From NCBI GenBank assembly GCA_009377495.1, contig WHTZ01000031.1:1-64000 (forward strand): DNA of 64,000 bases, read 5' to 3'. Made by a program: the position numbers and the translations under genes. The notes below the pieces were generated by a model, which saw only the letters and a program-made list of their open reading frames with translations, was not told the origin of the DNA and did not search any database. Within the stretch, counting starts at the first letter, position 1. Each line of letters starts with the position of its first letter. Shown piece after piece: positions 35,282-44,687 of the stretch. This DNA comes from Luteitalea sp. (lineage in GTDB: Bacteria > Acidobacteriota > Vicinamibacteria > Vicinamibacterales > Vicinamibacteraceae).

Positions 35282-37108
35282 TCAGTCAAGGGGCTGAGAT
35301 CGCTGTGACGGCGTGGCCGTGCGGGCGCCGGCGTCGACGCGCCCGCGCCACAAGCCTGTCCTGACCAGCGCGACCGCGCCCAGAGCGATGACCACGGCAA
35401 CCAGCGTCCCGGCGTTCAGCAACCCGTGCGACGGCGTCCACACCACGGCGTAGCCGATCGCACCCGGCAATAGCGCGTAGTACACGAACGGCAGCAGCGT
35501 CATACGGATGACCACGCCCTCTCGACCCACGAGGCCCACCACCGCCGAGGCCGCCACGACATTGTGGACGCAGATCATGTTACCGGCCGCGCCGCCGACG
35601 GCCTGAAGCGCGACCGTCCAGGCCGGATCGACGCCAATTCGCTGGCCAACACCAAACTGGAAGAGAGCGAACATCATGTTGCTGACGGTGTTGCTCCCCG
35701 CGACGAACGCGCCGAGGCCGCCGATGAACGGCGCGAACATGGGCCACGCCGTGCCAGCCAACGCGGCGACACCGTCGGCCAGCGCAATCGGCATGCGCGC
35801 GTATCCAGCGGAGCCGTCGCTGTTGATGAACACCTGCACCATCGGCACGGTAAAGACGAGCGCCACCGACGCCGTGCCGAGCGTCCGCAGTGAACGGCTC
35901 CAGGCTCGGACGTAAGCGGCCGCTGGCAAGCGGTGCAGCGCCACGGTGACGAGCGAGGCTGCAATGAAGATCGTGCCCGGCAGGAAGAGTGGTTGCACGC
36001 GCGCGGTGATATCGGTTCCGAGAATAGACGGCCACTCGATCGTCCACGCGGTCAGCCAGTCGCCGAACGGCAAGACACGCAGTCGGGAGATGAGGAGCAG
36101 GAGTGCCACGACAAGGTAGGGGACCCACGCCCGCACGGCGCCCATTTGGATCGCCGTCGCCTCCGCGCCGCCGTCTTCCTCGGCACCGACCGAAAGCCGT
36201 CCGGACCAGTCGGCGGGCCATGCCTGCCGCGGCGGAAACTCCCAGGTGGTCGTCGGCATGAGCCAGCCACGGCGCGCGGCAGTCGTGACCAACGCAAGGC
36301 CAGCGAGACTGCCGAGGAGCGATGGGAACTCCGGGCCGAGCGTCGCGGCGACGATGAGGTACGGCACGGTCATCGCCACCGCCGCAAACAACGCGAACCG
36401 CCACACCTCGAGCCCTTCGCCGAAGGACCGGCGCGCGCCGAACACCCGCGTCATGATGGCGACGACGATGAGCGGAATGAGGGTGCCCGTGATGGCGTGC
36501 AGCAGCGCCACGCGCAGGCCGATCGCCGAGAGAAACGCGCTCCACTCGCCGAACGGGGCGGCGTAGGCCGCGACGTTCGCATCCCCGGTCAGGCCCGTGC
36601 TGACACCGACCAGGATGGGTGTACCAGCGGCACCGAACGACACGGGCGTGCTCTGAATCAACATGCCCGCCACCACCGCGGCCAGCGCCGGAAAGCCGAG
36701 CCCCACGAGCAGCGGAACCGCGACCGCCGCCGGCGTGCCGAAGCCGGCGGCGCCCTCGATGAACGATCCGAACAGCCAGGCGATGATGATCACCTGGACG
36801 CGCCGATCCTGGGAAATGTTGGTGAAGCCGCGCCGGATGCGGCGCAGCCCGCCGCTCTCATGCAGCGTGTTCAGCAGCAGGATGGCGCCCAGGATGATGT
36901 AGAGCAACGTGCTCGTGACGATCAGGCCGTTGATCGTCGCGGCGGCCACTTGGAGGGCCGGAACCTGCCAGACGAGCAGGGCGAGCAGCACCGCCGCCAG
37001 ATACGAGAACGGCATGGCGCGGCTCGCCGGCCATCGGAGTCCCACGAGCAGGACGGCGACAACGAGGATCGGGAGCAGGGAGAGAGCGGCCAGCAAACCA
37101 GTGCCCAC
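35282..37108 (-). CDS. L-lactate permease family (LctP/LldP) transporter
   Basis: Inner-membrane secondary transporter of 608 aa with about fourteen hydrophobic helices. The family signature [32 protein letters not shown] is at ~114-145; [22 protein letters not shown] and [22 protein letters not shown] are also diagnostic. Members import lactate or glycolate with protons. GTG start with GGAGG 7 nt upstream. It lies 31 nt downstream of an FdhF/YdeP-type oxidoreductase gene, which suggests an operon linking uptake of a small hydroxyacid or related monocarboxylate to a molybdoenzyme. The family B repeat follows its stop. Confidence 0.92.
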   Translation of the reverse strand: MGTGLLAALSLLPILVVAVLLVGLRWPASRAMPFSYLAAVLLALLVWQVPALQVAAATINGLIVTSTLLYIILGAILLLNTLHESGGLRRIRRGFTNISQDRRVQVIIIAWLFGSFIEGAAGFGTPAAVAVPLLVGLGFPALAAVVAGMLIQSTPVSFGAAGTPILVGVSTGLTGDANVAAYAAPFGEWSAFLSAIGLRVALLHAITGTLIPLIVVAIMTRVFGARRSFGEGLEVWRFALFAAVAMTVPYLIVAATLGPEFPSLLGSLAGLALVTTAARRGWLMPTTTWEFPPRQAWPADWSGRLSVGAEEDGGAEATAIQMGAVRAWVPYLVVALLLLISRLRVLPFGDWLTAWTIEWPSILGTDITARVQPLFLPGTIFIAASLVTVALHRLPAAAYVRAWSRSLRTLGTASVALVFTVPMVQVFINSDGSAGYARMPIALADGVAALAGTAWPMFAPFIGGLGAFVAGSNTVSNMMFALFQFGVGQRIGVDPAWTVALQAVGGAAGNMICVHNVVAASAVVGLVGREGVVIRMTLLPFVYYALLPGAIGYAVVWTPSHGLLNAGTLVAVVIALGAVALVRTGLWRGRVDAGARTATPSQRSQPLD

Positions 37109-37139
37109 GTGCGAGCCTCCAGAGATAAGGTGCGATCGG

Positions 37140-39320
37140 TCACGTCTCTACCCACACCTCCGCGTTGTAGTCTGGTTCCTTCGACGCCGGGTCGCGGTGG
37201 TGTCCTGCGATCAGGCTCGTGCCCTCGGGCCAATGCACCTCGAGGTTCCCCGGCTTGATCGGGGCGAGCTTGACGCGGCCACGGAACGCTCCGTGCGCGG
37301 AAACGAGACGCACCGGGTCACCGTCGTGCAGCCCGCAGGCATCCGCATCGGCTTTGCTCATCAGCACGGCGTCGCGTGCGGCACCGGTGAGCGGATCGAC
37401 TGGCCGCTGGACCATTGAGTTGAACTGCTTGCCACGGCGGGTGGACAGCCGGAACGTTCCCGCTCCCCGGTCACGTGGGCGCAACGCTACCACCGAGAAG
37501 TGTGCCCGCCCGTCCAGCGTGGCAAAGCGGCCGTCGGCAAAGAGGGTCCGGCCACCCCACTGCACCTCATCACCCTTCGCCGCCAGCTTCTCGATGCCGC
37601 GGTAACGCGGGATCGCGCGGGAAATCTCGTGCCGAATGGCCGCGGCATCCCGAAAGCGGATGCGATCACCCTGATCGGGGCGCGCCCGCGCCATCACCTC
37701 GCCAAAGACCCACCACTCAGGCTTGGCCTCGCCGATTCGGCGGCCTGGGATCTCCGGCGAGAAGATGATACGTCGCTCCGTCGAGGTCTCAGTCCCACCC
37801 CCCGGCGACTCGTACCGCGTTGTGGCGGGCAGCAGCAAGACATCGCCGTCGCTGTCGGCCAGCATCTGTGATGAGAGCACGATGTCCTGATGGATACGCA
37901 GGCGCGGCCGCCGGAGCGCTTCGCGAACGACCGCCTCATCCGGCAACGTCTCGAGAAAGTTGCCGCCCACGATCCAGAACACATCGATCGCACGGCGCGC
38001 AGACGCGTCGACCATCTCGGCGGCGGTCAAGCCGGGTTCCTTCGGCACATGAAAGCCCCACACCTCACGCCAGCGCGCCGCGGTTGCTTCGTCGACGGAC
38101 GGCACGCAACCCACCTCTGCTCCGCCCTGGACACCGGAATGACCGCGAATGGGCATGAGCCCCCGATTCTCACGACCAACGAGGCCGCGAGCCAGACCGA
38201 CATTCACGAGTGCCCGAATCGTGTCCACGCCGTGCGCGTGCTGCGTCAGCCCCATCGACCACACGAAGACGGTGTTGGGACGGTCGGCGAGCAGGCGCGC
38301 GAACCGCTGCATCTCCTCAGCCGTCGTGCCACTCTCCGACTCGATCAGATCCCAATCGGCTGCCAGCGCAGCGGCCTTGGCCTCTTCGTATGTCGTCGTC
38401 GCGCGCGAGACGAGGGCGTGATCGATGGCGTCCATCGCGATCAGCGATCGAAAGACACCGAGGAGAAACGCCAGGTCGCCACCGGTGTGCACCTCGAACC
38501 AGTGATCGGCCAGACGGGTGCCGAAGAGCGCGCTCTCGGGGATCGACGGCACCCAGTAACGTTGCAACCCTGGCTCGCGCATCGGGTTGACCACGGCAAT
38601 CTGCGCGCCGTTGCGGCGCGCGGCGTGGAGATACTTCGTCGTGACGGGTTGGTTGTTCGGCGTGTTCGCGCCAAAGAACACAATGAGGTCGGCGTGCAAC
38701 CAGTCGGCGTAGCTGCACGTCGACGCACCAGCGCCGAGCGTTGCCGTCATGGCTGACGTCGAGGCGGCGTGACAGAGCCGCGATGAGTTGTCGACGTGGT
38801 TCGTGCCAAGGAAGCGCGCGGCCTTCTGCGCCGCGTAGTAGACCTCGTTCGTGATACCGCGCGATGTCAGATAGAACGCGACCCGTTGTGGATCTGCGGC
38901 GCGCGCATGCGTCGCCGCGAGGTCGAGCGCCTCGTCCCAGGACACCATGCGGAAGCCGGCCTCTCGGCCACGCCGCACACAAGGATGTGAAAGACGGCCC
39001 AGCCGACGCAGCTCGTGCGATGGCAGACGCCCGAGCCGCGCTGTGTCGGCAAGGGATGCGGGGTCGAGAGCCGAGGCGGTGTTGAGACGCAGCAACTCCA
39101 GGCGGACCATGCAGAGGTGCACGCCAGGGATCGTCCAGTCGCGAAGTCCCGAGGTGCCGAGCGCACACCCATCACACACGCCGTCGCGCAGAATCCGCCA
39201 CGCAAACGGCAACGCGTCGCGGTTTTCCCACGCGACGTGCAACATCTCTCGGTAGTGGAACGGCTTCTGATGGCCGAACCCCAGCGGCCGTAGCGACGCC
39301 CAGTGACGAGGGAGCTTCAT
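37140..39320 (-). CDS. FdhF/YdeP-type molybdopterin oxidoreductase
   Basis: Cytoplasmic molybdopterin enzyme of 726 aa in the formate-dehydrogenase-alpha-like FdhF/YdeP family. N-terminal landmarks are [13 protein letters not shown] and [16 protein letters not shown]; only this CxxC pair is present, so a complete four-Cys 4Fe-4S site is not obvious. SSRLCHAAS (~180-188) holds the likely Mo-ligand Cys; [16 protein letters not shown] and [14 protein letters not shown] are cofactor-binding segments, and the C-terminal beta-barrel holds [13 protein letters not shown] and [17 protein letters not shown]. True formate dehydrogenase activity is not established for YdeP-type proteins. Its ATG has no ribosome binding site; a REP-like hairpin stands 9 nt upstream. 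It is probably co-transcribed with the lactate permease gene. Confidence 0.87.
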   Translation of the reverse strand: MKLPRHWASLRPLGFGHQKPFHYREMLHVAWENRDALPFAWRILRDGVCDGCALGTSGLRDWTIPGVHLCMVRLELLRLNTASALDPASLADTARLGRLPSHELRRLGRLSHPCVRRGREAGFRMVSWDEALDLAATHARAADPQRVAFYLTSRGITNEVYYAAQKAARFLGTNHVDNSSRLCHAASTSAMTATLGAGASTCSYADWLHADLIVFFGANTPNNQPVTTKYLHAARRNGAQIAVVNPMREPGLQRYWVPSIPESALFGTRLADHWFEVHTGGDLAFLLGVFRSLIAMDAIDHALVSRATTTYEEAKAAALAADWDLIESESGTTAEEMQRFARLLADRPNTVFVWSMGLTQHAHGVDTIRALVNVGLARGLVGRENRGLMPIRGHSGVQGGAEVGCVPSVDEATAARWREVWGFHVPKEPGLTAAEMVDASARRAIDVFWIVGGNFLETLPDEAVVREALRRPRLRIHQDIVLSSQMLADSDGDVLLLPATTRYESPGGGTETSTERRIIFSPEIPGRRIGEAKPEWWVFGEVMARARPDQGDRIRFRDAAAIRHEISRAIPRYRGIEKLAAKGDEVQWGGRTLFADGRFATLDGRAHFSVVALRPRDRGAGTFRLSTRRGKQFNSMVQRPVDPLTGAARDAVLMSKADADACGLHDGDPVRLVSAHGAFRGRVKLAPIKPGNLEVHWPEGTSLIAGHHRDPASKEPDYNAEVWVET

Positions 39321-39329
39321 GACATGTAG

Positions 39330-39396
39330 GGCGCGGCTTTAGCCGCGCCATCCGAGATCGTAGACCAGGAGTGACCGGCGCCCCTAAAGGGGTGCC
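39330..39396. repeat. Pair of REP-like hairpins (family D)
   Basis: The first, 39330-39349, is GGCGCGGCT-TT-AGCCGCGCC preceded by GTAG; the second, 39377-39396, is GGCGCCCCTAAAGGGGTGCC followed by CTAC. The arrangement is a pair with outward-facing tags. The first hairpin sits just upstream of the molybdoenzyme start codon; the second is 8 nt from the stop of the TPR gene. Confidence 0.75.
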
Positions 39397-39404
39397 CTAC
39401 GACG

Positions 39405-41045
39405 TCAGCGCGTTGATCCGAGAAACTTGCGCGCCTCGAGAAGCTCCGGCCGACCCGCATCCGCCTGGGCCCAGACGTCGAGGAACTGGCGGTAGGCGGC
39501 GCGCGCTGCGGCTTGGTTGCCAAGCGCGTTCTCCGCCCGTGCGAGTCCCAGGAATGCACGCGCGCGGCGTGGCTGTTTGCTCAACACATCAGTGTACCGT
39601 AGCCGTGCTTTGCCCGCCTCGTCGACCTGCAACCGGAGGTCACCCGCCACCTCGTCGGCCCACACGAGCGGCCGCGGCAGCTGTCCGCTCGCCCGCAACT
39701 CCCCTTCAATCTGCTGCGCTTGTCGCAACATCACCGTCATCTCATCGCGCTCGTACTGACCGCCCGCAATGGCCGCGCGCACCAAGAGCCAGCGGCGCAT
39801 CGCCTCGCTCGACGGACCAGCCGCCCGTGCCACGTCCTCGAGCTCGGTAGCAGCGGCACGCGCCTCGGCAAACGCCTCGGCGTCCTGATGCGGAAACGCG
39901 AAGCGTGCGGCACCGAGCCCCTGCGCAAACCAGACGAGCTCGAGGTCCTGGTCGGCAAACGCGCTACGGGGAAGCTTCCTGAGCGCGCTCCAGTCCTGTC
40001 GTTCGAGCGCAAGGCGCACCCGCATCCGCGTGCGCGCGCGGTGTGCGCGCTCGACGACGTCAGCCTCCTGAGCGCGGCCCGCGTGCGCGAGAGCTGCGTC
40101 GATGGTCTTCAGGAGCGTGCCCGCATCCTCGAACCGTCCCAGTTCCACATAGGACGTCAGCAACGATTCGGGAATGAACCACCGCCGCTCCGGACCATAC
40201 AGCAAACGGCCACCGATCGGGGTGGTCACGAGCGCAAGCGCTGCCTCATCTTGTCGCGCCGCCTCCGCCCATAACCCAAGCTGTTGATACACGCGTGCGG
40301 CGATGTGACGCGGCCCTGGTGCTGTGGGCGCGGTACGAGCGAGAACATCGGCAATCGCACGAGCGTCTGCATCCGCTCGAGGGTCGTCTACCGCCAGCAG
40401 CAACACAAACGCTGCGCCCGCGTGTCGGGGCACCTTGCCAAAGCGATCGCGAACGGCCGCTGCCGCCAGCGCTGCCGCCTCGTCACCTGGCGCCGTCGAC
40501 AATGACAGCTCCGCCAGTGCGAGCCACACGGACGCGTCGTCGTCGTTCGGATAAGCCTCGACAAGGCGCCGAAGCGCGTCGCGATACGCCCGTTGACGAA
40601 GAGGGAACGGATCAGCAGCAGGCTCGAACAGCGCGGCTAAGGCTTGGACGTGTGCGCGCTCCTGCTGGGTGCGCGGCGCGATTGCACGTGCAAGCTCGTC
40701 ACGCGCCCGCGCTTCCGCAAGACGGCTGGCCGCTTCACCTGGCCAGGGCAAGTTGGTGATAGCGAGGCCCCAATGAGCCAGGGCGCACTCGGCGTCGAGC
40801 GTCACGGCCTGCTCGAACACTCGTCGAGCCTCGTCCATCGCAAGCACTTGGGCCAGTGCCTTCCCTTCATCAACACGCGCGATAGCCTCAGCGGTGCAGG
40901 AGTGCCCGTTGATCGCATCGCCGCCCGGAGACTGCTGCGCTAACAGCCGCTCCACGCACACGAGGCCACTGGTGCAGGCGAGAGCCACAACCGCGACGAA
41001 AAAAGGAACCGGGTACCTTTTGAACTTCGCCGCTGTTCTCATCAT
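39405..41045 (-). CDS. Exported tetratricopeptide-repeat protein
   Basis: A 546-aa helical-repeat protein with an N-terminal hydrophobic segment (FFVAVVALACTSGLVCVERLLAQ, ~15-37) acting as signal or anchor. TPR-like pairs are visible at EARRVFEQAVTLDAECALAHWGLAI (~72-96) and RARAFLGLARAENALGNQAAARAAYRQFLDVW near the C-terminus, with many Ala-rich helices between. No catalytic motif; probably a scaffold. The start overlaps the stop of the histidine kinase gene (ATGA), so the two are translationally coupled. The codons for residues ~8-16 (FKRYPVPFF) lie on a short palindromic AAAAAGGAACCGGGTACCTTTT-type repeat, so the true N-terminus may have been reshaped by it. Confidence 0.75.
   Translation of the reverse strand: MMRTAAKFKRYPVPFFVAVVALACTSGLVCVERLLAQQSPGGDAINGHSCTAEAIARVDEGKALAQVLAMDEARRVFEQAVTLDAECALAHWGLAITNLPWPGEAASRLAEARARDELARAIAPRTQQERAHVQALAALFEPAADPFPLRQRAYRDALRRLVEAYPNDDDASVWLALAELSLSTAPGDEAAALAAAAVRDRFGKVPRHAGAAFVLLLAVDDPRADADARAIADVLARTAPTAPGPRHIAARVYQQLGLWAEAARQDEAALALVTTPIGGRLLYGPERRWFIPESLLTSYVELGRFEDAGTLLKTIDAALAHAGRAQEADVVERAHRARTRMRVRLALERQDWSALRKLPRSAFADQDLELVWFAQGLGAARFAFPHQDAEAFAEARAAATELEDVARAAGPSSEAMRRWLLVRAAIAGGQYERDEMTVMLRQAQQIEGELRASGQLPRPLVWADEVAGDLRLQVDEAGKARLRYTDVLSKQPRRARAFLGLARAENALGNQAAARAAYRQFLDVWAQADAGRPELLEARKFLGSTR
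40999..41020. repeat. Short palindrome inside the start of the TPR gene
   Basis: A dyad around GGAACCGGGTACC with flanking A and T runs, similar in style to family B hairpins but with a different core. It is translated as part of the TPR protein leader. Confidence 0.4.
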
Positions 41046-42163
41046 CCCGCGTCATCCGACGCGAGCTCGGCGGCCGGGAGGTGCACACGAAACGTCGAGC
41101 CGCGTTGCGACGCGCTCTCGACGTCCACGAACCCATGGCCCTGGGTCACGATCGCCTGCACCGTCGGCAATCCCAGACCGGTGCCCTTGGTCGGCTCCTT
41201 TGTCGTGAAGAACGGCTCGAAGATGCGCGCCTGAGTCTCGGGTGTCATACCGGTGCCCGTGTCACCCACTTCGAGCCGGATGAACAGACCTGGCGTCACG
41301 TCCTGGTGACCTTGAACCTGCTCCACTTCGAGCACCTCGTTTGCCGTGCGGATCGTCAACGTACCGCCCTCGGGCATGGCGTCGCGCGCGTTCGTCGCGA
41401 GGTTCAGGACGACCTGCTCAATCTGCGCCGGATCCCCCTCGATGATCAGGAGGTCGGTTGCCAGCTCGAAGGCGATTGTCACGTCGCTACCCACGAGGCG
41501 CTCCAGCAGATGGTCCATCTGGTGCAGCAGTGCATTCAAGTCGATCGGGGAGCGTCGCGAGACCTGGTGACGACCAAGCGCCAGCAACTGTCGCGTCAGC
41601 GCCGCGCCACGCATGGCGGCCACACGGATCTCCTCGAGGTCGCCTCGGCGCACGTCGGCGTCTGTGAGCTGATCCTCGAGCAAATCACAGTAGCCAACGA
41701 TGGCGGTGAGCAAGTTGTTGAAGTCGTGAGCGATGCTGCTCGCCAGCCGGCCCACCACCTCCATGCGCTGCGCATGCCTGAGCCGCTCCGCCCGCTGGGG
41801 CGAATCCGCAAGGTCGTAGACGAGCACCTGAACGGCCTCTGGTCCGACGCGTCGTGCACGCCCCTCCGCGTGCACGCGCGTGCCATCTGGGCGCGTCATG
41901 ACGACGGTGAACGTCGCCTCGGCCTCGGCAGCGAGCCTGTCGATGGTGTTGCGCACACAGTCTGCCGTCTCGGGCACAATCAGTCTCGTCAAAGGCTGAC
42001 CGACGAGCTGATCGGCGGCGCGCCCTACCAGCCGGGTCAAGACGGCGTTGACGAGCGTCAGCCGACCCTGGCCGTCGACCACGAACACGCCTTCGCGAGT
42101 CTGCTCCAGAAGGGCCGCGTAGCGGGGATCAATAGCGAGCGCCTGCTCACGCATGATGTTCAT
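41042..42163 (-). CDS. PAS-domain sensor histidine kinase
   Basis: Soluble sensor kinase of 373 aa. A PAS domain spans ~15-120 (LLEQTREGVFVVDGQGRLTLVNAVLTRLVG). The dimerisation/phosphoacceptor H-box is SIAHDFNNLLTAIVGY with His146. The ATPase domain has N-box NLATNARDAMPEGG, G1 DTGTGM, F-box FEPFFTTK and G2 GTGLGLPTV. The HDFNNLL type belongs to the NtrB-like/HPK4 group. No membrane segment, so it senses a cytoplasmic signal. I chose the ATG at 42163, with AGGG 6 nt upstream; the open frame further upstream is not kinase-like. No response regulator is adjacent; it is coupled instead to the exported TPR protein. Confidence 0.88.
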   Translation of the reverse strand: MNIMREQALAIDPRYAALLEQTREGVFVVDGQGRLTLVNAVLTRLVGRAADQLVGQPLTRLIVPETADCVRNTIDRLAAEAEATFTVVMTRPDGTRVHAEGRARRVGPEAVQVLVYDLADSPQRAERLRHAQRMEVVGRLASSIAHDFNNLLTAIVGYCDLLEDQLTDADVRRGDLEEIRVAAMRGAALTRQLLALGRHQVSRRSPIDLNALLHQMDHLLERLVGSDVTIAFELATDLLIIEGDPAQIEQVVLNLATNARDAMPEGGTLTIRTANEVLEVEQVQGHQDVTPGLFIRLEVGDTGTGMTPETQARIFEPFFTTKEPTKGTGLGLPTVQAIVTQGHGFVDVESASQRGSTFRVHLPAAELASDDAG

Positions 42164-42218
42164 ACTGTACCCTACTCGGTGCTCGCTTTCAGAGGGCAGT
42201 CCCCGTTTTCCGTTTATC

Positions 42219-43829
42219 TCAGCCGGCATACGCGAGCCGCTCGACGATGCGTGCGGTGCGCCAGAGCAACAGGCGGTGTAACAGGGCGTTGACGACCAAG
42301 AGTGCCGCGAGCGCCGCCGCGATGTGAGCGACCGACCCGAACAGCGCGCCGTAGGCGAACGGCATCGCCTCTGCCAGCGCAATGGCAGCCACGGTTATGA
42401 GCGCGATGTGCCAGGTTCGCTCGCCCCTACTCGGAGGAATGGAAAACGGCAGCGCTGGATTGGCTGTGAGCTCGATCATGAGGATGGCGTGGCTGAGAAA
42501 ACCCAGCCACACGGCATGGGCCAGGTGGAACATCGCGACACCAGGCGTCAAGGTGCCGTCCGACAAGCTCGAGGCGGCAAGCAGCGCTGTCACGAAAAGG
42601 AGATAAGGCACGAGGAAACGGACGAGCACCACGTTCTTGGTGGCGAGCACGATCGACGTGAGATCGGCCGGCATCGCGAAGTAGACCCACGCCGCCCGGA
42701 ACGCGTCGCTGCGCGTCAGCGCCTGCCGGAGCACTGATGGGAAGACCACAACCGCCACGTCCAGCCATGTTGTGCCAGCACCAGTCGATCGACTCGCGCC
42801 GTCCAAGCCGATGACGAGATAGAGCAGAGTGAGCGGGAGAATGCTCACGACGCCAAGACGAAACCGCTGGTCGACGCGAAACTGCGCGCGCACCAGCAGA
42901 TCGATCGCGCGATGCTCGGGTCGGAACATCCGCGCGCCGATGGAGGCGATGCGTGTGCCCGATACACGGGTCGCAGCCGCCACCCCGCCCGACAGGCTCG
43001 ACAGCCGATCGGCGTACTCGAGCGACAGGCGACCGGCGGCAACCCTTACCAGAATGACGAGCAAGCCGACGGGGGCAGTCGCGGCCACCCAATCCATTGA
43101 GCCCGCACGACCAGCGGCAATCTCCACCCACGCGGCAAACCACGCCGCGGGATTCAGGTACTGGGGCCAGCTCTTCTCGACGCGAATCTCCAGGACGGTT
43201 GCGTGAAAACGTGACAGCAGCAGGATGCTGCCGTACACGGCGAACGTGAGCGCGAGCTGCGCATAGCCAAGCCATCGCTGGAGGCGGTTGGCTGGTAGCA
43301 TTCGCAGGAGCGTCCCGTAGACGGTTGCCACAGCAAGGGCGGTCAGCGCGCTCGCCAGCAACGTCGCAACCAGCGCGGCCAGACCGACGAGCGGCCCATC
43401 AACCATCCATGTCCACACGAAGACGGGCGCTAGGCTGGTCGCGAGCGCGAGCACCGACACGAACAGCAACAAGCTGGTCAGGCGCGACACAAAGAAGGTG
43501 CGAGACGTGATCGGCCGGTACGCGAGGATACCGAAGTCGTCCGGCGCGAGCACGATGGCATGAAAGTCAATCAGCAGCAGCCCGGCCAGAGATGCCATGA
43601 GCAAGAGGAAGTAGAGCGTGGCCGAAGCGAAGCGATCCGGCAAGACGACGATCGAGTAGGCCAACAGCCCACCGGTGGCCGCCTGAAACAGGAGCAAGCC
43701 AATGATGGTCCCGAGTGCGCCGCGGCGTTCGTGCACGCCAAAGCTGTAGCCGCGGGTGCGGCGCAAGTCGAGGAGCAGCGAGAGCCGGACGAGCACTCGC
43801 CACTGCGACACGTCGATTCCCAAGGGCAT
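42219..43829 (-). CDS. ABC-2 type exporter permease
   Basis: Integral membrane protein of about 536 aa with twelve or more hydrophobic helices arranged in two blocks separated by a soluble stretch (~250-310), matching large ABC-2 type permeases that pair with a separate ATPase. LAPDDFGILAYRPITSRTFFVSRL (~100-123) resembles the cytoplasmic loop of such exporters. The gene starts 7 nt after the stop of the ATPase gene, so the two form a transporter. Substrate unknown. I chose ATG 43829 as the first start beyond the ATPase stop. Confidence 0.75.
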   Translation of the reverse strand: MPLGIDVSQWRVLVRLSLLLDLRRTRGYSFGVHERRGALGTIIGLLLFQAATGGLLAYSIVVLPDRFASATLYFLLLMASLAGLLLIDFHAIVLAPDDFGILAYRPITSRTFFVSRLTSLLLFVSVLALATSLAPVFVWTWMVDGPLVGLAALVATLLASALTALAVATVYGTLLRMLPANRLQRWLGYAQLALTFAVYGSILLLSRFHATVLEIRVEKSWPQYLNPAAWFAAWVEIAAGRAGSMDWVAATAPVGLLVILVRVAAGRLSLEYADRLSSLSGGVAAATRVSGTRIASIGARMFRPEHRAIDLLVRAQFRVDQRFRLGVVSILPLTLLYLVIGLDGASRSTGAGTTWLDVAVVVFPSVLRQALTRSDAFRAAWVYFAMPADLTSIVLATKNVVLVRFLVPYLLFVTALLAASSLSDGTLTPGVAMFHLAHAVWLGFLSHAILMIELTANPALPFSIPPSRGERTWHIALITVAAIALAEAMPFAYGALFGSVAHIAAALAALLVVNALLHRLLLWRTARIVERLAYAG

Positions 43830-43836
43830 GAACGTG

Positions 43837-44616
43837 TCAGGCTCGCTCGCTGGACCGTGAGAGCGCACGCAAGACCTCGGCGGCGACACGCCCGGCATCG
43901 CGCGCGTCCGTCAGGGCGGCAAACGCGTCTTCGAGCGTCTCACGACCGGTGACCCGCACAATCTCGAGCGCCGTGCCCTCGACGACTTTCTGGCCCTTGT
44001 CCAGAATCAGCATGCGTGAGCAGATGCGCTCCACGACATCGAGGATGTGAGAACAGAAGAGCACCGTACGTCCTTGCGCCGCCAGGCCTCGCAAGAGCTC
44101 CTTGACCACGAGCGCGACATTTGCGTCGAGGCCGTTCAGCGGCTCGTCGAGGATGAGCACATCCGGCGCATGGATGAGCGACGCCGCAATCAGCACCTTC
44201 TGCTTCATCCCCTTCGAGAACTCGATCATCCGCTTGGCCCGGACGTCGTCGAGATCGAGCACCTGCAGGAGCTCGTCGGCTCGAGCCGCGGCCACGCGGT
44301 CGTCGAGGTGATAGAGCAACGCGATGAAGTGCAGATACTCCTCCGGCGTCAGCGCGTCGTACAACGCGCCCGATTCCGGCACGTAGCCGATACGCTGCTT
44401 CACCGCGAGCGGTTCAGCGAGCACATCGAAGCCAGCAACGCGGGCCCGTCCCGTCGTCGGTTTCATCATCCCCGTGAGGATGCGTACCGTGGTCGACTTG
44501 CCAGCGCCGTTCGGCCCGAGCAGGCCGAAGATCTCACCCGGCTCGACCCGGAACGACAGCCCATCGAGGGCGACGAGCGACCCGTAGCGATGCGTGAGAT
44601 TCTGGACGTCGATCAT
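43837..44616 (-). CDS. ABC transporter ATP-binding protein
   Basis: A 259-aa ATPase of the ABC-2 exporter type. Walker A GPNGAGKST is at ~33-41, the signature is EFSKGMKQKV (altered from LSGGQ but common in this class), Walker B is VLILDEPLNGLD, and the switch His is in LFCSHILDVVE. It powers the membrane partner encoded immediately downstream. The ATG at 44616 begins the conserved MIDVQNLTHRYG; the longer open frame has no support. It is divergent from the GDPD-like gene, sharing a short 70-bp regulatory gap. Confidence 0.92.
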   Translation of the reverse strand: MIDVQNLTHRYGSLVALDGLSFRVEPGEIFGLLGPNGAGKSTTVRILTGMMKPTTGRARVAGFDVLAEPLAVKQRIGYVPESGALYDALTPEEYLHFIALLYHLDDRVAAARADELLQVLDLDDVRAKRMIEFSKGMKQKVLIAASLIHAPDVLILDEPLNGLDANVALVVKELLRGLAAQGRTVLFCSHILDVVERICSRMLILDKGQKVVEGTALEIVRVTGRETLEDAFAALTDARDAGRVAAEVLRALSRSSERA

Positions 44617-44687
44617 GAGGTGCGCACTATCGTGACCAGGTGGATACACCTTCGTCAACCGATCGTGGCATATTGTGGTGCGGAGCC

